A stretch of DNA of 6,100 bases from Clostridia bacterium (lineage in GTDB: Bacteria; Bacillota; Clostridia; Christensenellales; UBA1242): positions 1-6,100 of the forward strand of contig JAFVTB010000016.1 of NCBI GenBank assembly GCA_017503445.1, read 5' to 3'. Under the pieces are notes generated by a model. That model did not search any database. It was not told the DNA's origin and was given only the letters and a program-made list of their open reading frames with translations. Both the position numbers and the translations under genes were made by a program. The stretch's first letter is position 1; the number at the start of each line of letters is the position of its first letter. Positions 1 through 4,659 of this stretch are shown piece by piece.

Positions 1-19
1 CGCTTTTGCGGCATTTTTT
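1..19. terminator. Half of a probable bidirectional terminator, cut by the left window edge
   Basis: The first bases read CGC-TTTT-GCG, then GCATTTTTTA. This looks like a loop, the 3' arm and the T-tract of a Rho-independent terminator whose 5' arm begins just outside the window. On the minus strand the PIN-A stop codon (20-18) runs straight into the A-tract and the GCCGC arm, so the same hairpin could end PIN-A transcription and that of a convergent neighbour. Only three stem pairs are visible inside the window, so this remains partly a prediction. Confidence 0.4.
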
Positions 20-899
20 ACATTTGCAGGTCGTCGTCTTGCGCTAGGGGTTTAAGGTCTTCTAGGTTAAGTGGTGTGTCAAGATATTTGATGAAAAGTG
101 TGCGAGTGTTATGAAGTTCGCGAGTTGAGCGTTTTTCCATATTTACTTTATGAGCATGCTTTTTAAAGTTTTTATAATCCAACAATTCTGTGGCAATCTT
201 TGGGCGGGCCTCGGTTTTATTGATATAGCTTTCAAGTTTTTCCAAATCATCCATAATGGCAAGTGCTTGGTCAAAAGCAAGTGGTTTGACATCACTATTA
301 AGATATTGTTTGTTGATTTTTTGAATTGTGTTTTGAACATGAACTGGTTTTTTAAGAAAATATTTTGTGTTTAAAGTCAAAAAGTCAAGCCCAAGTAAAG
401 TTGATTCTGCCATTTTTAATGCGGGATAAGAAAGGTTGTTGTTGTATGGCACAAATGGTTTTGTTCTTTCATTATAAGGAATTGAAAGGCCATAACCATC
501 GCTTGCTTCTTCGGTGTAAAGCGTGGCAAGATTATCAACAAAATATAAAAAGTCACCCACAAAACCGCCATTGACATAAGCAATTTTGATGTTTGGTTGC
601 CCGTTCATATACATTTTTGCAAACCTTTTATATTTTTCTTGGCGGGCAAGTTTTTCTGCTTTATGTTCAGGGTTGTTGGCGTTTGGATTACGCGCTTTCA
701 AACCTTTCATCACTGTGTAGGGAAGGATAAGCTCAACTTCGTTATTTCTGATAAGGTAATCAAGCCACAAAATATCATCATAAATTTCTTCGCCACTTGG
801 CACAGTTGCCAAAAATTTTTCTTTGCTGGCAAGCGTGGCAAGGCCAAGCGCGCCAAGAACTGAAGCATCAACAGCAAATTGAACTGGTTTTTCTGTCAT
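18..899 (-). CDS. PIN-like domain protein with degraded active site (PIN-A), 293 aa
   Basis: This is a paralogue of the 380-residue PIN protein just upstream (961-2103). Residues 7-185 align with the PIN fold: a VDASVLG first strand, a LILPY strand near 57-61, a KMAESTLLG helix near 162-170 and a FLTLN strand near 173-177. PIN nucleases use four acidic residues to hold metal and cut RNA. Here the first is kept (D11), but Gly66, Pro159 and Asn177 stand where PIN-B has E67, D165 and D183. I infer a non-catalytic RNA-binding or regulatory homologue. The C-terminal part (about 190-293) is helical and carries RTLFIKY-x3-PL (266-276), shared with PIN-B; the protein ends soon after, without PIN-B's tail. 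The ATG start has an AAAGGA ribosome site 10 bases upstream and its own promoter. There is no signal peptide, so it is cytoplasmic. PIN-like homology is moderately sure; the function is unknown. Confidence 0.85.
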   Translation of the reverse strand: MTEKPVQFAVDASVLGALGLATLASKEKFLATVPSGEEIYDDILWLDYLIRNNEVELILPYTVMKGLKARNPNANNPEHKAEKLARQEKYKRFAKMYMNGQPNIKIAYVNGGFVGDFLYFVDNLATLYTEEASDGYGLSIPYNERTKPFVPYNNNLSYPALKMAESTLLGLDFLTLNTKYFLKKPVHVQNTIQKINKQYLNSDVKPLAFDQALAIMDDLEKLESYINKTEARPKIATELLDYKNFKKHAHKVNMEKRSTRELHNTRTLFIKYLDTPLNLEDLKPLAQDDDLQM

Positions 900-908
900 T
901 TTCTTTTA

Positions 909-951
909 TTCCTTTTAAAAAAATATTATAATATAATCAATAAAATGTCAA
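909..951 (-). promoter_or_regulatory. Sigma-A-type promoter and ribosome site for PIN-A
   Basis: Read on the minus strand, the 61-base gap holds a perfect TTGACA -35 box (951-946). A perfect TATAAT (930-925) follows after a 15-base spacer; TAATAT (928-923) would give the usual 17-base spacer. An AAAAGGA ribosome site (916-910) lies 10 bases before the ATG. The -35 box starts only 10 bases after the PIN-B stop codon and no terminator is seen between them, so PIN-A may also receive read-through transcription. Confidence 0.7.
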
Positions 952-960
952 GGGTGAAAT

Positions 961-2103
961 TTAAAGGCCAAGCTGATTATCTTCTTTTTGCTTGTCCAAA
1001 AATGCTGCAAGTCCATCAAAATCTTGGCCGCCTGAAAGGTTGAATTTAATCTTCTTTTTTGGTGCAGAAGGTGTTTGCGTGACAGTTTGTGACTTTGGCT
1101 TGGGTGCTTTGGGCTTTGGGGGAACGGCTGGTTGTGGCTTTGGTTCAACGGGTTCAGAAGTAATCTCTGTGGCTGGCACTTGAAAATCTTCTTCCTGCAA
1201 CTGTGCTTCGCACTGCAAATTGTCAACATCAAGTGGCTCTTGCATATATTTCAAAAACAGCGTGCGCAAGTGTGCAATGTTTTTAAGGTCAAAAGAATAT
1301 TCTTTTTTTGATTGTAAAACTTCTTCAACTTTGTTGCCATATTGTTCGTGTGTTAAAAGGTCATAATTCACAAAGCGTGGAAATTTTGTGTTTTTGAAAG
1401 TGCGTTTAAGATAGGGCAAGTCTGTTCCTTCGCGCTTCATTGCTTTGATTAATCCCATAAATGACACGGGGCGAACGCCAGATTCAAATTCCTCCATGTT
1501 GATTTGCCAAATTCCATTAGGAATATTAAAGGGTTTTTTTGTTAAAAAGTGTTTATCAAATGTGATAAGGTTAAAACCCATAAGCGTGGCTTCGGCCATA
1601 ATGCGCGCATCATTTGATGGATAATCACCAATCATGATAAAAGGTTTTTCTTTAAGCTGATGCGACAATGCGATATCTTCTGGATATTTGGCTTGTTCTG
1701 AATATTTTTTGGCCAGGGCAACAACTTTTTCAGCATATTCTTTGATAATGCCCCCTTCCATAAATGCAAGTTTTATGGCTGGATTATTCCTTATATAACT
1801 TTTGGCGATGATTTTGAAATAGCGTTTGTGTTCAAAATTTGCCAATTGTTGAGGCGTCATATTTTTTTGTGTGGATAAAGGTTCGGGCTTATTTTTAATA
1901 AGTTCGTGAAAGACAACATATGGCAAAACAAGCTCAACCTTTCCGCATTGAAGCATACTGTCAAGCCAAATTAAACTGTTATACAAAGTTTCTGTGGATT
2001 TTGGATAACGATAAAAAAATTTTTGTTTTGATTTGGTTGCCAATGCCAAAAAACCAAGCACATTGGTGTCCACAACAAATCGAATTATTTCTTTTTTTGC
2101 CAT
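961..2103 (-). CDS. PIN-domain ribonuclease-like protein with Pro/Lys-rich tail (PIN-B), 380 aa
   Basis: This is a probable metal-dependent cytoplasmic ribonuclease of the PIN-domain superfamily. The N-terminal strand reads RFVVDTNVLG with D12. The second acidic site is E67 in LPYVVFHEL, the third D165 in SNDARIMAEATLMG and the fourth D183 in LITFDKHFL. This order and spacing fit the classic PIN tetrad, although a longer insertion (about 70-155) makes the protein much larger than toxin-type VapC (about 130 aa). Residues 196-300 are helical and include HLRTLFLKY-x3-PL (278-291), shared with PIN-A. Residues about 309-350 form a low-complexity Pro/Lys/Thr linker, followed by a basic KKKIKFNL stretch and a short acidic helix (FDGLAAFLD) at the end. 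The ATG start has an AGAGG site 7 bases upstream. No small antitoxin-like gene lies next to it, so a toxin-antitoxin reading is not supported. The RNA target is unknown. Confidence 0.88.
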   Translation of the reverse strand: MAKKEIIRFVVDTNVLGFLALATKSKQKFFYRYPKSTETLYNSLIWLDSMLQCGKVELVLPYVVFHELIKNKPEPLSTQKNMTPQQLANFEHKRYFKIIAKSYIRNNPAIKLAFMEGGIIKEYAEKVVALAKKYSEQAKYPEDIALSHQLKEKPFIMIGDYPSNDARIMAEATLMGFNLITFDKHFLTKKPFNIPNGIWQINMEEFESGVRPVSFMGLIKAMKREGTDLPYLKRTFKNTKFPRFVNYDLLTHEQYGNKVEEVLQSKKEYSFDLKNIAHLRTLFLKYMQEPLDVDNLQCEAQLQEEDFQVPATEITSEPVEPKPQPAVPPKPKAPKPKSQTVTQTPSAPKKKIKFNLSGGQDFDGLAAFLDKQKEDNQLGL

Positions 2104-2110
2104 AATTTTT

Positions 2111-2152
2111 CCTCTTTTAACAAATTATAGCACATATCTTGCAGTTATTCAA
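2111..2152 (-). promoter_or_regulatory. Extended -10 promoter and ribosome site for PIN-B
   Basis: On the minus strand TTGAAT (2152-2147, a 4/6 match to TTGACA) is followed after exactly 17 bases by TATAAT (2129-2124). The -10 is preceded by TGC, making an extended -10 element. The -35 box overlaps the last codons and stop of the subtilase gene. An AGAGG ribosome site (2115-2111) lies 7 bases before the ATG. No hairpin terminator is visible between the subtilase stop and this promoter, so PIN-B probably has both its own and read-through transcription. Confidence 0.7.
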
Positions 2153-3293
2153 GAGGTGATTTTGCATTATGGAAAGAAAAATATCCGTTTCCTTCTTTAT
2201 TTTGATTAAAAGTGATTGGTCTGCATAGTGCAAGAAGATTGTTTTTTATCTGGTTTGGTGAAGATGTTGGGTTTTGTTCAACCAAAAGTGCACATATTCC
2301 TGCAATCATGGGGCTGGCAACGCTTGTGCCGCTGAGGGTTGTATAGTTTTCTTCAACACCGCAAGATGTGATATCCACTGCCGGGGCAACCAAATCCGGC
2401 TTAAAACCGTCAAACGCGGGGCCGCGAGAAGAAAACTGTGCAATTTCAAAAAATGCAGGATCAAAAGTTGTGTTGTCAAGGCGATTATCATCAAAAGCAC
2501 CAACTGTTATGATTTTTGGACTTACACCTGGACTTTTGATTGTGGAATATTCTGGTCCGCTGTTTCCCGCTGCGGCAACCACAATGATGCCCTTATCCCA
2601 AAGTTTTTCTGCACCTTGCATGATGGGGTCATGTGCGCCAAGCGGCTCGCTTCCAAAACTCATGCACACAACTTTGATGTTAAAGCGCATTGCATTTTCA
2701 TAGATCCACTGCATTGCCTCCAAAATTTTGGTGGCATTGGCTTCGCCACCGGAATCAAGGGCCTTGATTGCAATAATATTGCTTTTGGGCGCAACGCCTG
2801 CATATTTCCCGCTTGAAAGTGCGCCACTTCCGCAGCCAACCCCTGCCACAAAAGTGCCATGACCATTGTCATCATAAGGGAAAAGTTTGTGGTTGATAAA
2901 ATCCACAAATTTCAAAATTCTGTTTTGCCCCAAAACAAAATCAAGGTGCGGTGAAAGCCCTGTGTCGATATAGGCAATTGTGATGTTTTGGCCGCCAAGC
3001 TTATTCTCGACACCCAAAATTTGGCGTGCAACATTCATCATGGCAAAAACTTTTGTGTGGCTGCACATAAAATCTGTGGCTTCAAGTTTCAAGATGCTTT
3101 TCAAACTTTGTGGGTGCGCAAAAACCCCCAGCGCGCCAATAAACGGAAATCTGCCTGTGATTTTTGCGCCTTCGGCCATAAGTTTTTTTTCCAAAAAATC
3201 CAAATTTTTTCCATAAACCAAGCATTCAAGCTTTTCTTTTTGTGGCATTGCCAAAATTTTGGCAAGATGAATATCTGTTTTTTGTGTTATCAA
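2145..3293 (-). CDS. Subtilisin-family (S8) serine protease, AprX-like, apparently intracellular, 382 aa
   Basis: All catalytic signatures of a subtilase are present: Asp110 in IAYIDTGLSPH, His145 in DDNGHGTFVAG, oxyanion Asn244 in AAGNSGPE and Ser324 in LSGTSVASPM. There is no signal peptide or membrane segment, so it is probably cytoplasmic, as for the intracellular AprX/Isp-type subtilases. Residues about 22-88 resemble an I9-type inhibitor/chaperone prodomain (alternating strands and helices before the catalytic domain), suggesting a self-processed zymogen. The first in-frame start is a TTG whose bases overlap the TGA stop of the upstream 97-residue gene (shared TTGA, 3293-3290). An AGGAG lies 14 bases before it, which is rather far. 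An ATG at codon 16 (3248) has no ribosome site but would still keep the prodomain. Coupling to the 97-residue protein suggests a partner or substrate. The substrate is unknown. Confidence 0.92.
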   Translation of the reverse strand: MITQKTDIHLAKILAMPQKEKLECLVYGKNLDFLEKKLMAEGAKITGRFPFIGALGVFAHPQSLKSILKLEATDFMCSHTKVFAMMNVARQILGVENKLGGQNITIAYIDTGLSPHLDFVLGQNRILKFVDFINHKLFPYDDNGHGTFVAGVGCGSGALSSGKYAGVAPKSNIIAIKALDSGGEANATKILEAMQWIYENAMRFNIKVVCMSFGSEPLGAHDPIMQGAEKLWDKGIIVVAAAGNSGPEYSTIKSPGVSPKIITVGAFDDNRLDNTTFDPAFFEIAQFSSRGPAFDGFKPDLVAPAVDITSCGVEENYTTLSGTSVASPMIAGICALLVEQNPTSSPNQIKNNLLALCRPITFNQNKEGNGYFSFHNAKSPLE

Positions 3294-3583
3294 AGGTTTT
3301 TCAAAAGCTCCTTTATGTTTTTCTTTTGCTCGGGGTTTAAAAACGCGTCAAGATTGTCAATTGATTGTTGAAGATGTTCAAGATTGAATGTTCCTTGCGT
3401 TTTTTGTTTTGCAACCTCTGCATAAAAGGTTTGCATAAGTTCATCGCGTGACATGTTTTGATATTTTTGGGCAAGTTGTTCAAGATTTTCTTTTTCTTGC
3501 GGGCTTGGTTTTGGCAAAGTTTGTGTGGTTTGTGGAATGTCTTTAATCGGGGTTTTTGCAAAATCAGATAAACTTTTTTTCAC
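3290..3583 (-). CDS. Small charged helical protein, translationally coupled to subtilase, 97 aa
   Basis: I do not recognise this family. The protein has no signal peptide or membrane segment. Residues 1-27 are Pro/Thr-rich and probably disordered. From about 28 to the end it is strongly helical and charged (Glu, Lys, Gln), with a MSRDELMQ turn near 44-51 and a conserved-looking FLNPEQKKNI helix cap near 81-90, ending in LLKNL. The GTG start is well supported by an AAAGGAG site 8 bases upstream. Its TGA stop overlaps the TTG start of the subtilase by four bases, so ribosomes finishing this gene can start the protease. It is first in the minus-strand cluster and is divergent from the 92-residue gene. 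By position it could be an adaptor, inhibitor or substrate of the protease; that is inference only. Confidence 0.8.
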   Translation of the reverse strand: MKKSLSDFAKTPIKDIPQTTQTLPKPSPQEKENLEQLAQKYQNMSRDELMQTFYAEVAKQKTQGTFNLEHLQQSIDNLDAFLNPEQKKNIKELLKNL

Positions 3584-3590
3584 GGCAACT

Positions 3591-3643
3591 TCTCCTTTTT
3601 ATAACTTTATTATTATATGATTGCATATATAATAATGTTGCAA
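3591..3643. promoter_or_regulatory. Divergent AT-rich promoter region with inverted repeat
   Basis: The 73-base gap between the divergent genes holds two perfect TATAAT boxes facing opposite ways: minus strand 3617-3612 toward the 97-residue gene, and plus strand 3628-3633 toward the 92-residue gene. They lie in the two arms of an inverted repeat, TTATTATAT (3610-3618) and ATATAATAA (3627-3635). No convincing -35 box is seen for either. Because the two -10 boxes are only 10 bases apart, the two promoters could hardly be occupied at the same time, suggesting mutually exclusive transcription. The minus-strand ribosome site AAGGAG is at 3596-3591. Confidence 0.5.
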
Positions 3644-3656
3644 AAGGGGGTGTGAT

Positions 3657-3935
3657 GTGGAGCAGGAAAATCATAATAAAAGCATGCCAAATCTGCAGGA
3701 TTTGATGGGGAATTTTGGCAACCAACAAGGGGATATGATTTCGATGCTTTTGCCGCTGCTTAGCGGTGGGGGGGTAAGCCAAGAGGCAATCTTCAAAATG
3801 TTGGCGCAAAACAATCCACGCCTTGGTGGCATTATGCAACTTTTGCCAATGCTTTCAAAACCGAAAAGTGCGCCGACCCAGCCAAGTTTTCAAAATCAAA
3901 ATTTTGTAAAAATTTCAGATTATTATAAAAAATAA
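3657..3935 (+). CDS. Small Met-rich protein with two LLPxLS repeats, 92 aa
   Basis: I do not recognise this family. The GTG start is chosen because an AAAAGGGGG ribosome site ends 6 bases upstream; the first in-frame ATG (codon 10) has none. The protein has eight Met, is rich in Gln and Asn, and contains two similar amphipathic segments: MLLPLLS (30-36), followed by GGG, and MQLLPMLS (60-67), preceded by GG. Between them lies a short helix (about 41-51). The tail from about 68 is Pro/Gln/Asn-rich and ends in an aromatic-basic ISDYYKK. There is no signal peptide or clear membrane helix; the LLP segments are short and may pack against each other or against a partner. It is divergent from the 97-residue gene across a shared promoter region. 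The function is unknown. Confidence 0.75.
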   Translation: MEQENHNKSMPNLQDLMGNFGNQQGDMISMLLPLLSGGGVSQEAIFKMLAQNNPRLGGIMQLLPMLSKPKSAPTQPSFQNQNFVKISDYYKK

Positions 3936-3939
3936 TTTT

Positions 3940-3972
3940 TAAAATAATTTATTTTATATATTTTTATTTTAT
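3940..3972 (+). terminator. Weak AT-only hairpin downstream of the 92-residue gene
   Basis: TAAAATAA (3940-3947) and TTATTTTA (3949-3956) form a perfect inverted repeat around one base, followed by a T-rich run. It starts five bases after the stop codon. With no GC pairs and a one-base centre it would be a poor terminator, so some read-through to the lipoprotein gene is likely. Confidence 0.25.
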
Positions 3973-4012
3973 TCTGCAAAAAATTTCAAATTTCTTTGTT
4001 TTCTGCGGTTGC

Positions 4013-4055
4013 TGCTATGCTGCCAAGGTGATAGACTGCTTGTGGTTAAGGAGGG
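4013..4055 (+). promoter_or_regulatory. Possible extended -10 promoter and strong ribosome site for the lipoprotein gene
   Basis: TGC-TATGCT (4013-4021) resembles an extended -10 element (4/6 in the hexamer), but no good -35 box is seen at the expected distance. The ribosome site AAGGAGGG (4048-4055) is near perfect, sits 9 bases before the ATG and fixes the start. The promoter call is weak; the ribosome site is firm. Confidence 0.35.
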
Positions 4056-4064
4056 AACAAATCA

Positions 4065-4559
4065 ATGAAATTTTTGAAAACCGCGGCACTTGCAATATGT
4101 GCGTTTTGCGTGGCGTTTGCGTGTGTGGCATGTGGGCAAAATGATGTGCGCGTAACGCTTGGAACATACAGCGAAGCAAACCAAACATTTACGCCTGTAA
4201 CAGAGGGTTATACCCTTACCGTCAGTGGCACAACCTTTACCCTTAAAGGTGACATTCCTTATTCTCAGGGAATTATTGGGCTTGAAGATGGCAACATTGT
4301 GGCAATCAAAATTATGCCAACCACGGCAATTGAACCAGACGCGGGCACCAGCATTCAAACCACCAATCGCCAAAGCCAAGAAGGGTGGAACACCTATGGT
4401 CAAGAAGCCCTTGAACAAGATGGGTCAATCATTTGGGTGACGTCTGTGACAAAAGATGAAGATGTGCAAATCAAAATCAAGTGGAACAGTGAAGCAACAG
4501 AAAAAACCTACACCCTTAAGGTTGATGAATCTGCAACCCTTGCCACAGCAGGGGAATAA
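4065..4559 (+). CDS. Small secreted lipoprotein of unknown function, 164 aa
   Basis: The N-terminus is a type II signal peptide: MKFLK, a hydrophobic Ala/Cys/Phe core, then C-V-A-C-G with the likely lipidated Cys at 23. The -3 residue is Cys rather than the usual Leu, and Cys20 just before it makes the exact cleavage site slightly uncertain. The mature part, about 142 residues, is acidic and rich in Thr, Val and Ile with regular turns, suggesting an all-beta, Ig-like fold anchored outside the cell. Segments such as GYTLTVSGTTFTLKGD (about 46-61) and IKIKWNSEATEKTYTLKVD (about 136-154) look like beta hairpins. No enzyme motif is visible. It starts from a strong AAGGAGGG site and ends in its own terminator, so it is probably a single-gene unit, perhaps with read-through from the 92-residue gene. 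I do not recognise the family. Confidence 0.85.
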   Translation: MKFLKTAALAICAFCVAFACVACGQNDVRVTLGTYSEANQTFTPVTEGYTLTVSGTTFTLKGDIPYSQGIIGLEDGNIVAIKIMPTTAIEPDAGTSIQTTNRQSQEGWNTYGQEALEQDGSIIWVTSVTKDEDVQIKIKWNSEATEKTYTLKVDESATLATAGE

Positions 4560-4560
4560 G

Positions 4561-4592
4561 AAAGTGTTGGCAGAAATGCCAATATTTTTTTT
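4561..4592 (+). terminator. Rho-independent terminator of the lipoprotein gene
   Basis: TTGGCA (4567-4572) and TGCCAA (4577-4582) pair perfectly around a GAAA tetraloop. The stem extends outward by G-U and A-T pairs, and eight T follow from 4585. The hairpin begins within a few bases of the stop codon. It separates lipoprotein transcription from the carboxypeptidase gene, which therefore needs its own promoter. Confidence 0.85.
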
Positions 4593-4610
4593 ATAAAGCT
4601 GTTCTTTAAG

Positions 4611-4652
4611 TATAATTTTTTATATTCGACAAAAAATACTTCCAAATGGGAG
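4611..4652 (+). promoter_or_regulatory. Putative promoter, Spo0A-box match and ribosome site for the D,D-carboxypeptidase
   Basis: A perfect TATAAT (4611-4616) lies between the terminator and the gene, but no recognisable -35 box is placed 16-18 bases upstream. TTCGACAAA (4625-4633) is a full match to the reverse complement of the Spo0A binding consensus TTTGTCGAA. If TATAAT is the -10, the box overlaps the expected transcription start, a position usual for repression. The ribosome site GGGAG (4648-4652) is 7 bases before the ATG. The regulator link is inference. Confidence 0.4.
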
Positions 4653-4659
4653 TTTTTTT

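Noticed and set aside
1080..1180. Low-complexity repeat region in PIN-B as a possible DNA tandem repeat or frameshift artefact
   Set aside because: The repeats are irregular at DNA level and the frame stays open through a sensible Pro/Lys linker to a terminal helix; this fits a disordered linker rather than a repeat array or sequencing error.
18..2103. Reading the PIN genes as VapC-type toxins of toxin-antitoxin modules
   Set aside because: The proteins are 293 and 380 residues, far above toxin size, no small antitoxin-like gene precedes either, and one has lost most of the active site.
2720..2731. CCAAAATTTTGG, similar to the palindrome at 3248-3265, as a second copy of a regulatory site
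   Set aside because: It is only 12 bases, lies inside coding sequence and encodes a common Lys-Ile-Leu run; AAAATTTT strings are frequent in this AT-rich DNA.
2274..2816. A 180-codon plus-strand open frame antisense to the subtilase gene
   Set aside because: It is very rich in Cys and Asn with no domain pattern, has no ribosome site, and lies opposite a gene with a complete catalytic triad; it is a shadow of that gene's codon use.
3936..4064. A possible small RNA, riboswitch or short gene in the gap before the lipoprotein
   Set aside because: Apart from the weak AT hairpin, a possible -10 element and the ribosome site, I see no conserved-looking structure or open frame with a start signal.
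4062..4418. A 118-codon minus-strand open frame antisense to the lipoprotein gene
   Set aside because: There is no ribosome site or recognisable domain, and the opposite strand has a strong ribosome site, a signal peptide and a terminator.
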